A program made the translations under genes and the position numbers. A stretch of DNA of 64,000 nucleotides from contig PMSM01000007.1 in assembly GCA_003168335.1 (NCBI GenBank), forward strand, positions 62,001 to 126,000, read 5' to 3'. This document shows, piece by piece, positions 18,259-27,645 of the stretch (within the stretch, counting starts at the first letter, position 1; each line of letters starts with the position of its first letter). The notes beneath the pieces are model-generated. The model made no database searches, was not told the origin of the DNA, and worked only from the letters and a program-made list of their open reading frames with translations. The stretch comes from Blastocatellia bacterium. GTDB lineage: Bacteria > Acidobacteriota > Blastocatellia > Pyrinomonadales > Pyrinomonadaceae.

Positions 18259-18963
18259 ATGAACACTGAACCCACCAGACAGACCGCGGCGACCGAGCGC
18301 TCGCTTTCCGCCGCCAGCAAACTCTATTACGATCTTCAGACGCCGGCCTCCCGGCCTGCGCCGCTCCTGATCGCGCTGCATGGCTATGGCGCCAGCAAGC
18401 GACAGATGATGCGCGAAGCGCAAGCTATCGCACCCGAAAGTTTCGCTCTGGCGTCTTTGCAGGGGCCGCACCAGCATTTGAAGGAACCGAAAGAGCCGGG
18501 CGGTCCTTTGCGATTTGGTTTTGGCTGGCTGACCAACTTTCGACCGGAAGATTCGGTGGCGATTCATCATCAGGCGCTGCTTGACCTGATTGATTCACTC
18601 ACCGCCGAAGGCGTCGCGGATCCAAAGCGGATCTTTCTACTCGGCTTTTCACAGTCATGCGCGCTGAACTATCGCTTCGCCTTTACGCATTCAAATTTGC
18701 TGCGCGGGGTGATTGGCATTTGCGGTGGGGTGCCGGGCGATTGGGAGACCAGCGAAATTTACAAGCAAACCAACACGGCGGTTTTTCATCTGAGTGGTGA
18801 GCGCGATGAGTTCTATCCGCCGTCGCGGACCGCCAATTACGCTGCGCAGCTGCACGATCGAGCGACAGACATGGAATTCCGAAGTTATGACGCGGCGCAT
18901 GAAATAGTTCAATCGATGCGAGACGATGCGCGCTCGTGGTTGGAACAAAGGATCCTTAGTTAG
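18259..18963 (+). CDS. Phospholipase/carboxylesterase-type alpha/beta hydrolase
   Basis: 234 residues. The fold begins at LLIALHGYGASKRQMMREA (oxyanion hole HGYG). The nucleophile elbow is LLGFSQSCALNYR (Ser in GFSQS), the acid is probably Asp in SGERDEFYPPSR and the His is in YDAAHEIVQSM. This is the family of short-chain and acyl-protein esterases (dienelactone/YpfH-like). No signal peptide is visible, so it is likely cytosolic. DUF1287 follows after 65 bp in the same direction. Confidence 0.85.
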   Translation: MNTEPTRQTAATERSLSAASKLYYDLQTPASRPAPLLIALHGYGASKRQMMREAQAIAPESFALASLQGPHQHLKEPKEPGGPLRFGFGWLTNFRPEDSVAIHHQALLDLIDSLTAEGVADPKRIFLLGFSQSCALNYRFAFTHSNLLRGVIGICGGVPGDWETSEIYKQTNTAVFHLSGERDEFYPPSRTANYAAQLHDRATDMEFRSYDAAHEIVQSMRDDARSWLEQRILS

Positions 18964-19028
18964 AGACCGCCCTTGTGCGGTTGCGGAACCTACCGGCCAA
19001 CTCCGGCGTCTAAACGGACTATCAGCCC

Positions 19029-19694
19029 ATGAAATCAACACCGACAACTCAAGTTCTGCTGGCGCTGGGGGTATTTCTTTCCGCAGCCTGCCAGCAACAG
19101 ATTGCCCGGACGGCCAAACCGCTAAAGCCGCCGGAGCAACAGACGGAAACGCGCGACCTGCCCGCGAACAGTTCACCAAACCTCAAACTCGTGATCGACG
19201 GCGCCACGGATCAGGTCGGCAAGACGACCGGCTACGATCCTTCATATCAAAAGATCGATTATCCCAACGGCGACGTGCCGATCGAAACGGGCGTTTGTTC
19301 CGATGTGATCGTGCGGGCCTTTCGCAAAGCCGGGATCGATTTGCAGAAGGACCTTCACGAGGACCTGAAAGGCAACTTCGCGGCGTATCCAACGCGGTGG
19401 GGACTGAAGGGAGCCGACGCGAACATCGATCATCGCCGCGTGCCCAACCTGCAGACCTACTTCTCGCGCAAAGGAAAATCGCTATCGACCGGCGGTAGCA
19501 GCGAAACATTCTTGCCGGGAGACATCATAACGTGGGACCTCGGACTGGGAGGCACCGAACACATTGGCATGGTCGTCAACGTCTGGTACAAGCCCGAGCA
19601 GCGTTACCTGATCGTGCACAACATCGGCGCCGGCACACGCATGGAAGACGTGCTGTTCGCGTGGAAAATTACCGGGCACTATCGTTACTTCTGA
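19029..19694 (+). CDS. DUF1287 lipoprotein
   Basis: 221 residues with a lipoprotein-type signal (LLALGVFLSAAC, Cys21 as the lipidation site), so the product is probably tethered in the periplasm. The core has the DUF1287 features: a TTGYDPSYQKIDYPNGDVP segment, VCSDVIVRAFRKAGIDLQKD, the Trp-containing ITWDLGLGGTEHIGMVV and YLIVHNIGAGTRMEDVLF. The Cys-Ser and later His pattern is compatible with an NlpC/P60-like papain fold, but an enzymatic role is inference. It is 65 bp downstream of the esterase. Confidence 0.85.
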   Translation: MKSTPTTQVLLALGVFLSAACQQQIARTAKPLKPPEQQTETRDLPANSSPNLKLVIDGATDQVGKTTGYDPSYQKIDYPNGDVPIETGVCSDVIVRAFRKAGIDLQKDLHEDLKGNFAAYPTRWGLKGADANIDHRRVPNLQTYFSRKGKSLSTGGSSETFLPGDIITWDLGLGGTEHIGMVVNVWYKPEQRYLIVHNIGAGTRMEDVLFAWKITGHYRYF

Positions 19695-19860
19695 AGTCTC
19701 GTCAGGGATGGAATATTAATAGGCCGGCGTGGTGATTGAAAAACTAGCGCCGTCGGGCGCGGCATGTTACAGTGCGGCGCCTGACGGCGGTTTTTGATCT
19801 GTGATCACTGCTACAAACATTCGGCTCCTAACGGAGCCATCCGGTTGCTGAGAAGAGTCT

Positions 19861-20331
19861 ATGAAAGCCAGCCTTGTTAACCTCGTTAGCGTTGTCTTGT
19901 TCGCCAGTATTGCCACGTCGCTTGTCCGGGGTGGTGCGCAACCTGCATCAAAGCCTGACCCCAAAGCCGAAGCCGCCGTCCGCGCGGTGCTCGACACGCA
20001 GCGCGATGCCTGGAATCGCGGCGACCTCGAGGGCTACATGGACGGTTATGATCGTTCGCCGCGGACAGAGTTCGTGGGCGGCGACACGATTACTCGTGGC
20101 TGGCAGACGGTCCTGGATCGTTATAAGAAGAACTACAACTCGCGCGAGAAGATGGGCGTGCTTACTTTCTCAGAGGTCGAAATCACCATGCTGAGCAAAG
20201 ACGCTGCCCTGGTGCTGGGTCGCTGGCATCTGAAACGCGCGCAGGACGACCCACACGGGACGTTTTCTCTGCTTTTCCGGAAGACGAAAGCAGGTTGGAG
20301 GATCGTGCACGACCACAGTTCGTCGGCGTGA
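19861..20331 (+). CDS. Exported SnoaL/DUF4440-like protein
   Basis: 156 residues with an N-terminal signal segment (about 1-25). The NTF2-like fold is seen from AEAAVRAVLDTQRDAWNRGD, then YMDGYDRSPRTEFVGGDTIT, ITMLSKDAALVLGRWHL and LLFRKTKAGWRIVHDHSSS. Such cone-shaped domains bind or isomerise small ligands, or associate with partners; nothing specifies which. A second relative with the same closing pattern (TIVFRRVGKDWKAIHLHTS) lies at 31207-31851. The end of the gene abuts a palindromic region (20332-20443). Confidence 0.8.
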   Translation: MKASLVNLVSVVLFASIATSLVRGGAQPASKPDPKAEAAVRAVLDTQRDAWNRGDLEGYMDGYDRSPRTEFVGGDTITRGWQTVLDRYKKNYNSREKMGVLTFSEVEITMLSKDAALVLGRWHLKRAQDDPHGTFSLLFRKTKAGWRIVHDHSSSA

Positions 20332-20443
20332 ACTGGGAGCGCGGGCGCCCTCGCCCGCACTGAGCGCGAAGCGCGAACCGGTTTGTATTCGGGCAAGGTC
20401 AACCAGCAAAAGTTTGACGCGAGCTGCGCCCGCGTTCCCAGTA
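20332..20443. repeat. REP-like inverted repeat after the SnoaL-like gene
   Basis: ACTGGGAGCGCGGGCG near 20332 and its inverse CGCCCGCGTTCCCAGT near 20426 bound the region. Inside are GGGCGCCCTCGCCC and GAGCGCGAAGCGCG hairpins. It lies immediately after a stop codon and could stop transcription, though no T-run follows. Confidence 0.6.
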
Positions 20444-20482
20444 TCATGTCGCCACTGATTTTCAGAAATTGTCACACCGGCT

Positions 20483-21940
20483 ATGTCTGAATCGCACGAT
20501 AACGTTCCTTCAGATCTCGCCGCAATCGAACGCGACGTCGCACAGCACAGCGCTGTCTTCAAGAAGGAACTCGGCCTGTTCGATCTTGTGCTCACGCAAG
20601 TTGTTTTTGTTGTCGGTACGATCTGGGTGGGTACAGCGGCAAAGCTGGGCGCTGCGCAGAATGTCTTCTGGCTGCTGGCCATCGTTACTTTCTATCTGCC
20701 GCTGGCGGCGGCGGTAATTTTTCTCAACCGATTATTGCCGCTCGAAGGCGGTCTTTATCAATGGGCCAAGGCGGCTTTCGGCGATTTTGTCGCGTTCATG
20801 GTGGCGTGGAACCTTTGGGTCTTCGCCATTTCAATTCTGGCGGGCATCGGGTTGCTCGTGACTACCAATATCTCCTATGCGATTGGGCCACCGGCAGCCT
20901 GGATGAAAGAGAGCAAGTGGTTCATAACAGTTATCAGTTGCGTGCTGGTCGTGGGGATGGTGCTCGCAGCCACGCGCGGGCTCGGCTTGGGGAAGTGGGT
21001 GCACAATGCCGGCGGCATAATGCTGCTGATCACTTTCGCAGCACTGATCTTGCTTCCACTTCTTAGTCTTGCGCGGGGCGTGCCGGTCAACTATCACCCG
21101 TTCGCCATCGCCTGGCCCACCGCATCGGCCCTTAACCTAAACGTCTTCAGCAAGCTCGCCCTCGGTGCGCTGACAGGTTTTGAATACATTGCGATCCTGG
21201 CGGGCGAAACGCGCGCTCCGGCGCGCAACATTGGGCGCTCGGTAATAATTTCCGCGCCGATCATCGCCGTGATGTTCATCCTCGGCACCAGCTCGGTACT
21301 CGCGTTTGTTTCACCGGACAAGGTCGATCTGATCGCGCCAATTCCGCAGGTGCTCAGCTTGGGATTCGGCTCGTTCGGCTGGGTTAGCATCGTGATTAAG
21401 ATAGCCATCATTGGGGTCGTCGTGAGATCGATCGCTCTGATGAGCATCTACTTCGCCGGTAATACGCGTCTGCCGCTGGTGGCCGGCTGGGATCATTTAC
21501 TGCCCGCATGGTTCACGCGCCTGCATGACAAATACAAGACGCCGGTGAATTCGATCCTGTTTGTGGGCGCAGTGACTCTGGTGCTGGGCCTCGCCAGTTT
21601 GATCGGAGTGAATGAACAAGAGGCGTTTCAGTTGCTGGACAATGCGGGCGGTGTCTTCTATGCAGTAACCTACGTCGTCTTGTTCCTCATCCCGCTGTTT
21701 GGCCTGAAGGCTTTCGGCGTGCGCGTGCCCTGGTGGCTGAAGATTGCCTGCGCTTCCGGGGTGTTGGTTTCGCTGCTCTATATCGGCTTTACCATCGTCC
21801 CGATTATTAGTGTGGGCAGCCGTCTCTCGTTTGCATTGAAGATCATTAGTGTAGTCGTGATTGCCAACGCGATCGGCGTAGCGATCTTTGCCCTCGGCCG
21901 CGCGCGCGCGGATCGCGCCGCCGGCGCTGCAAATACCTAA
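20483..21940 (+). CDS. APC-superfamily amino acid permease
   Basis: 485 residues with about 12 membrane helices. The first helix region is FDLVLTQVVFVVGTIWVGTA and the second is FWLLAIVTFYLPLAAAVIFL, followed by the APC consensus LPLEGGLYQWAKAAFG. LGALTGFEYIAILAGETRAP is the conserved TM6-loop region of amino acid transporters. Substrate cannot be assigned. The N-terminal 30 residues are polar and cytoplasmic. A second, unrelated APC member is encoded at 48700-50202. Confidence 0.85.
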   Translation: MSESHDNVPSDLAAIERDVAQHSAVFKKELGLFDLVLTQVVFVVGTIWVGTAAKLGAAQNVFWLLAIVTFYLPLAAAVIFLNRLLPLEGGLYQWAKAAFGDFVAFMVAWNLWVFAISILAGIGLLVTTNISYAIGPPAAWMKESKWFITVISCVLVVGMVLAATRGLGLGKWVHNAGGIMLLITFAALILLPLLSLARGVPVNYHPFAIAWPTASALNLNVFSKLALGALTGFEYIAILAGETRAPARNIGRSVIISAPIIAVMFILGTSSVLAFVSPDKVDLIAPIPQVLSLGFGSFGWVSIVIKIAIIGVVVRSIALMSIYFAGNTRLPLVAGWDHLLPAWFTRLHDKYKTPVNSILFVGAVTLVLGLASLIGVNEQEAFQLLDNAGGVFYAVTYVVLFLIPLFGLKAFGVRVPWWLKIACASGVLVSLLYIGFTIVPIISVGSRLSFALKIISVVVIANAIGVAIFALGRARADRAAGAANT

Positions 21941-22040
21941 ATCAATCTCAATAAAGACTGGTTTTCATTTTCGCCCTGTGATAAGAGTCTGACCGACAAT
22001 CAGTGCGAGTCACGCAATCACACTTCCGGAAGGAGACAAC

Positions 22041-22463
22041 ATGGGTAAGATAAACTTTGGTCGGGTGTTGCTCGGCGGTTTGGTGGCCGGCGTGATCCTG
22101 ACCATCGGTGAGTATCTGATAAACGACGTGATACTCGCCAAACAGATGGCAGAGACTTATCGCCACTTCAACGTTCCGAAACCCGGAAACCACTTCATAA
22201 TTGCTGCCACCGTAGTCACCATTCTGCTGGGAATTGTACTGGTCTGGCTCTATGCGCTAATTAGAAGTCGATTGGGTCCCGGCCCGAAGGCCGCAGTTGT
22301 CGCCGCCATCATCCTTTGGTTCGGCATCTACGTCTACGGTGGCGTCATCTACGGTATGCTGTTTCAGATTCCGATGAACTTAATGCTAATCGGATTTGCC
22401 TGGGGCTTCGTGGAGTATATCGTCGCTGCTCTTGCCGGCGGCGCGCTGTACAGCGAAAGTTAG
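22041..22463 (+). CDS. Small four-helix membrane protein, unknown
   Basis: 140 residues, preceded by AAGGAG at 22030-22035. Four hydrophobic stretches are visible: about 7-25 (RVLLGGLVAGVILTIGEYLI), 50-72, 85-105 and 112-135. Short conserved-looking elements are GEYLINDVIL and FVEYIVAALAGGALY. I do not recognise a named family, but related small proteins are common next to metabolic genes in environmental Acidobacteriota. hutI follows after 36 bp. Confidence 0.75.
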   Translation: MGKINFGRVLLGGLVAGVILTIGEYLINDVILAKQMAETYRHFNVPKPGNHFIIAATVVTILLGIVLVWLYALIRSRLGPGPKAAVVAAIILWFGIYVYGGVIYGMLFQIPMNLMLIGFAWGFVEYIVAALAGGALYSES

Positions 22464-22499
22464 TAACGCGCGCGTACGTGCCGCCACACCCTAAACTCC

Positions 22500-23759
22500 G
22501 TGCCTGAAACTCTCGCAGTCGTCAATTGTTCGCAACTGGTGACACTCGCCGGGGCCAGGCGGCCGCGTGCCGGCGGCGATCTGCGTCAGCTCTCGATCAT
22601 TGAAGACGGCGCGATGCTGGTGCGCGGTGACCTGATCGAAGCCGTCGGCAGGCGACGCGAGATCGAGAGCCTTATCAAAGACGATTGCGAGATCGTCGAC
22701 GCCGGGCGCCGCGTAGTGATGCCGGGATTTGTGGACGCGCACACGCATCCCGTGTTTGCCGGGATCCGCGCCAACGAATTCGAACAGCGTTCAAGCGGTG
22801 CCACCTATCGCGAGATCGCTGCTCGCGGTGGTGGCATCAGATCCACCGTGAGAGCCACGCGGACGGCGTCGTTGACTGATCTGGTCAAAGCCGGCAAGCG
22901 TTATGCGCAGTGGTTTCTGCGCTGTGGTACCACGACCATCGAAGCCAAGTCCGGCTATGGCTTAACGGTCGAAGATGAGTTAAAGATTCTTCGTGCGATC
23001 AAGCAACTGAACGCGGAAACGCCGCTCAGTTACGTTTCCACCTTTCTCGGCGCGCACGACATTCCCTCGGAATACAAATCGCGACGGGCCACTTACGTCA
23101 GTCTGGTTGTGAACGAGATGCTGCCGCGCGTCGCGCAGGAAAAGTTAGCTGAGTACTGTGATGTGTTCTGCGAAGAAGATGTATTCACCACCGAAGAATC
23201 ATGGCAGATACTTTCGGCCGCGCGTTGTCATGGGCTGGGTTTGCGTGTGCATGCGGATCAGCTTTCGCTTTCCGGCGGCGCGAAGCTGGCGGCGGAACTG
23301 AATGCGGCCACCGCGGATCATCTGGAACACACCGATGCCGCGGGAATCCTGGCGTTAAAGACCGGGAAAGTTCAGCCGGTGCTCTTACCCGGTTCGGTTT
23401 ACGCCCTCGGTTCGAGTCAATACTCGCCGGCGCGCCAGATGATCGACGCGGGTTTGGCCGTGGTCCTGGCCACTGACTTCAATCCCGGATCTTCGCCGAC
23501 GCCTTCGATGCTGATGATCCTCTCGCTGGCTTGCACCCAGATGAAAATGACGCCCGCCGAGGCAGTAACCGCAGCGACAATCAATGCTGCCTACTCGCTC
23601 GGACGCGGTGATGTAATTGGCAGCCTGGAAAAAGGGAAGCGTGCCGATTTCGTGATTCACGATTGCGCAGACTATCGCGAGTTGGCTTACTTTTTTGGCA
23701 TCGAGCATCCGCATCAAGTGTACTCTGGTGGACTGCTCGCTTTTTCGCGCAGCTCGTAG
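22500..23759 (+). CDS. hutI: Imidazolonepropionase (HutI)
   Basis: 419 residues from a GTG start. HutI hydrolyses 4-imidazolone-5-propionate to N-formimino-glutamate in histidine breakdown. The metal site HTHP is in [28 protein letters not shown], the substrate loop and the second metal His in [20 protein letters not shown] are typical, as is the C-terminal Asp in [17 protein letters not shown]. No other hut genes are visible in the window, so the rest of the pathway must be encoded elsewhere. Confidence 0.96.
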   Translation: MPETLAVVNCSQLVTLAGARRPRAGGDLRQLSIIEDGAMLVRGDLIEAVGRRREIESLIKDDCEIVDAGRRVVMPGFVDAHTHPVFAGIRANEFEQRSSGATYREIAARGGGIRSTVRATRTASLTDLVKAGKRYAQWFLRCGTTTIEAKSGYGLTVEDELKILRAIKQLNAETPLSYVSTFLGAHDIPSEYKSRRATYVSLVVNEMLPRVAQEKLAEYCDVFCEEDVFTTEESWQILSAARCHGLGLRVHADQLSLSGGAKLAAELNAATADHLEHTDAAGILALKTGKVQPVLLPGSVYALGSSQYSPARQMIDAGLAVVLATDFNPGSSPTPSMLMILSLACTQMKMTPAEAVTAATINAAYSLGRGDVIGSLEKGKRADFVIHDCADYRELAYFFGIEHPHQVYSGGLLAFSRSS

Positions 23760-23806
23760 TGTCGGTTGCCCTCCCTTACGGTCGGGCTGCTGACACAAAA
23801 TATTTA

Positions 23807-23835
23807 TTGACGAGTTCGCAGTTTGCTTTTATTAT
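23807..23835 (+). promoter_or_regulatory. Sigma-70-type promoter for the small leader ORF/RNA
   Basis: TTGACG at 23807-23812, exactly 17 bp, then TATTAT at 23830-23835. Initiation is expected near 23842, leaving a 30-nt leader that contains the ribosome binding site. This is the clearest promoter consensus I saw in the window. Confidence 0.7.
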
Positions 23836-23871
23836 CACCTCAACACTGGAAAGGAGGTGATCAAAAAGTAT

Positions 23872-23907
23872 ATGAGTTCTAATCACAGTGAGGTGGCTGA
23901 GACCTAG
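23872..23907 (+). CDS. Short leader peptide ORF (MSSNHSEVAET) with near-complete anti-SD complement
   Basis: An ATG at 23872 and TAG at 23905-23907 enclose 11 codons. The ribosome binding site AAAGGAGGTGATC at 23850-23862 matches the complement of the whole 16S 3' tail. This extreme complementarity, the promoter just upstream and the lack of overlap with another gene make real translation plausible. The peptide has no recognisable motif. It may act through ribosome occupancy, not as a product. Confidence 0.55.
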   Translation: MSSNHSEVAET

Positions 23908-24016
23908 CCTCAGGATTGATAATCGCGATTGTTCGGATTGTCTTCCTGAGAAGTTCTCTGTGACACCTTCTTTCCGAAGCGGTCACAGCCACAGGTCAAT
24001 CCCAACAGTTCACCGG

Positions 24017-24049
24017 AAAGCCGCTTGCGAACAGTCGCGAGCGGCTTTT
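24017..24049 (+). terminator. Rho-independent terminator of the small RNA
   Basis: AAAGCCGCT and GCGA pair with TCGC and AGCGGCTTT around the loop ACAG, giving about 14 pairs including one G-T wobble, followed by TTTTCTT. Confidence 0.75.
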
Positions 24050-24168
24050 CTTCCGTCAGCCGAGCAACAAGCAATCTTGCTCCTTGACTATCAACGCGCG
24101 GCCCGTTATAGACATGTAACACCGTCCGCAACTCACAACCCTCCCGGTTGCTGAAAAAGAACGGTTCA

Positions 24169-27100
24169 ATGTCTGAGAAGTTACCCAATTCCCCTGTCTT
24201 CTACGATCCGCGCGGCCGGCGCTGGCGACGTGTACGTCGCACCTATCTGGCCCTGGGCATAGCAGTCACTGCGATCACCGCCATCTTCATCGCCAGCGTG
24301 CTGGCGAATCCTCTGCTGCCGCGGCTGAATCTGCGCCAGCTGCAGAATCTGCCGCAAACCTATCGCATCAAACCGCAACTACCCCCAATTCTGCCGAACC
24401 CTCGCGAAGCTAAAGCGAAAAAAGCACAAGAGGAATTGAAGAAGGCTTACGCGCAGACTAAGCAGGTGCCGGCACGGCGTTCAGAGTTGACGCCGATTGT
24501 GCCGCCGCCCGCGAACACGCCTCTGCCGGCGCCCGCCAGCTTTAATTCGAAGCAGCTGGCTATCGGTTTCTATATCAACTGGGACGAATCCAGCTACGCT
24601 TCGCTGCAACGAAATCTGGATCACCTCGATTGGGTCGTAGCCCAATGGTCGCATCTCGTGGATGCAAAGCCCGGCAGCAGCCCGATCGAAATCGAGTTGG
24701 ACGCAAAGGCCCTGAACCTGATTCGCCAGCAGCGGCCTCAAACCTCGATCATTCCGATGGTGCAGAACCTCAACGATGAAAAATGGGAGGCAGACGTGCT
24801 GGCGCGGATGGTCGTCGACGAAGACTCGAGACAGAGGTTGGTGACAGCGCTGACCCAGTTCGTTGAGCAGAACAAGTTTGCCGGCATCTGCGTCGACTTT
24901 GAAGAGCCCACCAGGGAAACGCAGCCGAACCTGCTGCGTTTCATGCAGGAGCTACATGCTGCGTTTCAGTCTCGTGGTTGGGTGGTCGTACAAGCGGTTC
25001 CCTTCGACGATGCCGAGTGGAACTATCGCGAATACGCGGCCGCCACGGACTATTTGATGTTGATGGCTTATGACGAGCACTGGGCGGGGAAAATAGCGGG
25101 CTCGGTGGCGTCGCAAACTTGGTACGAAGGCACTCTGGCCACCCGGATGCGCGAGTTGACTCCGGCGAAGACGATCATCGCGCTGGGTAATTATGGTTAC
25201 GACTGGACGGAAGGTGCTGATGCCAAGGAGGTCAGCTTCCAGGAAGCAGTGATATCCGCCAAAGACTCTGACGCTCAGATCGAATTCGACCCCGCCACTC
25301 GAAACCCGCACTACGAGTATGACGAAGAAGACAATTCGCACCACATAGTCTGGTTCCTCGACGGCGTTACTGCCTTCAACCAGATGCGGGCTGCGAGCGG
25401 TTACAACCCGGCCGGGTTCGCGCTGTGGCGGCTGGGCTCTGAGGACCCATCGATCTGGACAGTTTTCGGGACTGACCAGCCGAATCCTCCGCCCGACGCC
25501 CTCAAACGAATTCTCTATGGTTACGAGGTGGACTTTGAAGGCTCAGGTGAGTTACTGCGCGTCCAGGCCAGTCCGCATGACGGCGAGCGCGGGTTGAATA
25601 TCGATCAGAAGTCGGGGTTCATAACTGCCGAGACCTATGACAATAATAAGATCCCGTCGTCGTATGTGATCGAACGCACCGGAGACCATCCGGGCATGAT
25701 CGCTTTGACCTTTGACGATGGGCCCGATCCCGAATGGACGCCGGCGATTCTTGACATACTGAAACAGGAAAACGCGCCGGCAACATTCTTTGTGATTGGC
25801 AAGAACGGCCAGGCGCATCCCGATTTGCTGCGGCGCATCGTCAATGAAGGCCACGAACTTGGCAATCATACTTTCACGCATCCCAACCTCGGTGAAATTC
25901 CGGGACGAATTACCGATCTGGAACTGAACGCGACCCAGCGTCTGATCGAATCGGTCACCGGTCGCTCGACGGTCTTCTTTCGTCCTCCTTACTTTGGAGA
26001 CGCCGAAGCTGACAAGCCGGAAGAGGTTGAGCCGGCAATTCGCGCCGAAAAGTTGGGCTACATAATAGTGGGTCTGCGAATCGATCCGGGCGACTGGAAG
26101 CCCAATGTAACGCCTGACGAGATTGTTCAGAAGACCATCGTCAAGGCCATGGATACCAATCCCGAGACCCGTGGCCAGGTCGTGCTGTTGCATGACTCAG
26201 GCGGTGACCGCCAGGCAACTATCGTCGCCCTGCCTCGAATTATTCATGAGCTGCGCGCGCGCGGATTCAAGTTCGTACTGGTTTCAGATCTCGGCGGCTG
26301 GACTCGCGATCAGGTAATGCCGCTGCTGCCCCCGAGTCTGAGCGTATATACCCGCACAGATGCCCTGGCTTTCTTATTCCTTTCGACCGGCGGCTGGCTG
26401 CTGCAGTGGGCCTTCATCATCGGCATCGTGTTGGGGTTGGGGAGGCTGAGCGTGATTGGCGCACTGGCATTTGCGCAATGGGTGCGTTCCCGCCGCCGCG
26501 AACGCGTGCACTCCGGTGAACAGTACGAGCCATTCGTCTCGATCATCGTGCCCGCCTACAACGAAGAGCGCGTCATTGAGGCGACTATTCGCAGCCTCCT
26601 GAATTCCAACTATGAAAACTTTGAGATCGTCGTCGTCGATGACGGCTCGCAGGATCGAACCAGCGAAGTTGTGCGCGAACATTTTGGCGACCAGCCTTTA
26701 GTCAGACTGTTCACTGAACCGAACGCCGGCAAGGCTGGCGCCCTCAATCTTGGCCTGCGACACGCCAAAGGCGATGTGATCGTTGCCCTGGATGCCGACA
26801 CTCAGTTTCCCGGCGACACCATTCGGGTGCTGGCCCGCCGGTTTGTCGATCCGCAGATTGGCGCTGTAGCCGGTAATGCCAAGGTCGGCAACCGGATAAA
26901 CATCGTGACGCGGTGGCAGGCGCTGGAATACATCACTTCTCAGAACATGGATCGCCGCGCGTTTGCGAGCCTGAACTGCATCACCGTAGTACCGGGATCG
27001 GTGGGCGCGTGGCGGCGAGAACTGATCGAACGCTGTGGAGGATTCAGCTCCGATACTCTCGCGGAAGACCAGGATCTCACGCTGCGCATACGCAAACTCG

Positions 27101-27645
27101 GTTACAAGATCGGTTACGAAGAAAGCGCGGTCGGCTGGACCGAAGCGCCGCACAGCTTGAGGATGCTGGCGCGCCAACGGTTCCGCTGGGCGTATGGCAC
27201 TTTGCAGTGTCTGTGGAAGCATCGCGACACATTATTCCGTCCGCGCTACGGCGCCCTTGGGTTCGTCGCCATCCCAAACGTGTGGATCTTCCAAATTCTG
27301 TTTCCGCTGATCTCACCGGTGATGGATCTGATTCTAATCTACACCCTAATCTCGGCCCTGCTCGATCGCTTACAGCAGCCATCCGCCTACTCGTTCACTA
27401 ACTTGCGGCAAGTACTTTTTTACTATGCGCTGTTTCTGGCCGTCGATTGGAGCGCGGCCTGCTTTGCGTTCGTGCTCGAACGCAAAGAGCGCTGGAGTTT
27501 GCTTTGGTGGTTGTTCCTCCAACGCTTCTGCTATCGCCAGGTGATGTACTACGTGATGGTCAAGTCAGTTACCACCGCCGTGCGCGGCGCCCTTGTTGGT
27601 TGGGGCAAGCTGGAGCGGAAAGCGACCGTCGAAGTACAGCCGTGA
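24169..27645 (+). CDS. Three-domain membrane enzyme: GH18 / polysaccharide deacetylase / GT2 synthase
   Basis: 1158 residues from ATG 24169. A membrane anchor lies at residues 26-46, then a Pro/Lys linker. A GH18-like barrel occupies about 130-440 with the catalytic strand FAGICVDFEEP. A NodB deacetylase (CE4) domain occupies about 500-710 with FDDGPDPEW, GNHTFTHPN and RPPYFG. After membrane helices near 725-765 comes a family 2 glycosyltransferase (about 790-1050) with VPAYNEERVIEATI, DADTQ, EDQDLTLRI and QRFRW, then C-terminal helices. The order resembles enzymes that make, de-acetylate and trim a GlcNAc-type exopolysaccharide (PgaB/PgaC functions in one chain). Substrate is inference. The next gene overlaps by 4 bp. 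Confidence 0.9.
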   Translation: MSEKLPNSPVFYDPRGRRWRRVRRTYLALGIAVTAITAIFIASVLANPLLPRLNLRQLQNLPQTYRIKPQLPPILPNPREAKAKKAQEELKKAYAQTKQVPARRSELTPIVPPPANTPLPAPASFNSKQLAIGFYINWDESSYASLQRNLDHLDWVVAQWSHLVDAKPGSSPIEIELDAKALNLIRQQRPQTSIIPMVQNLNDEKWEADVLARMVVDEDSRQRLVTALTQFVEQNKFAGICVDFEEPTRETQPNLLRFMQELHAAFQSRGWVVVQAVPFDDAEWNYREYAAATDYLMLMAYDEHWAGKIAGSVASQTWYEGTLATRMRELTPAKTIIALGNYGYDWTEGADAKEVSFQEAVISAKDSDAQIEFDPATRNPHYEYDEEDNSHHIVWFLDGVTAFNQMRAASGYNPAGFALWRLGSEDPSIWTVFGTDQPNPPPDALKRILYGYEVDFEGSGELLRVQASPHDGERGLNIDQKSGFITAETYDNNKIPSSYVIERTGDHPGMIALTFDDGPDPEWTPAILDILKQENAPATFFVIGKNGQAHPDLLRRIVNEGHELGNHTFTHPNLGEIPGRITDLELNATQRLIESVTGRSTVFFRPPYFGDAEADKPEEVEPAIRAEKLGYIIVGLRIDPGDWKPNVTPDEIVQKTIVKAMDTNPETRGQVVLLHDSGGDRQATIVALPRIIHELRARGFKFVLVSDLGGWTRDQVMPLLPPSLSVYTRTDALAFLFLSTGGWLLQWAFIIGIVLGLGRLSVIGALAFAQWVRSRRRERVHSGEQYEPFVSIIVPAYNEERVIEATIRSLLNSNYENFEIVVVDDGSQDRTSEVVREHFGDQPLVRLFTEPNAGKAGALNLGLRHAKGDVIVALDADTQFPGDTIRVLARRFVDPQIGAVAGNAKVGNRINIVTRWQALEYITSQNMDRRAFASLNCITVVPGSVGAWRRELIERCGGFSSDTLAEDQDLTLRIRKLGYKIGYEESAVGWTEAPHSLRMLARQRFRWAYGTLQCLWKHRDTLFRPRYGALGFVAIPNVWIFQILFPLISPVMDLILIYTLISALLDRLQQPSAYSFTNLRQVLFYYALFLAVDWSAACFAFVLERKERWSLLWWLFLQRFCYRQVMYYVMVKSVTTAVRGALVGWGKLERKATVEVQP

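Larger units (their letters stand above)
23842..24050 (+). ncRNA. Structured, terminated small RNA carrying an 11-codon ORF
   Basis: From the predicted start to the terminator the transcript would be about 210 nt. It contains a small ORF at 23872-23907, then hairpins at 23942-23953 (CTTC-CTGA-GAAG) and 23958-23988 (CTGTGAC...GTCACAG with an inner CTTC/GAAG helix), and the terminator hairpin. It ends about 120 nt before the ATG at 24169, so it may be an independent RNA or an attenuated leader of that gene. No family was recognised. Confidence 0.6.

Noticed and set aside
23834-23861. Hairpin ATCACCTC / GAGGTGAT that could sequester the leader ribosome binding site
   Set aside because: The 5' arm overlaps the predicted -10 box (23830-23835), so it would not be transcribed from that promoter. 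Reconsider if the start site maps further upstream.
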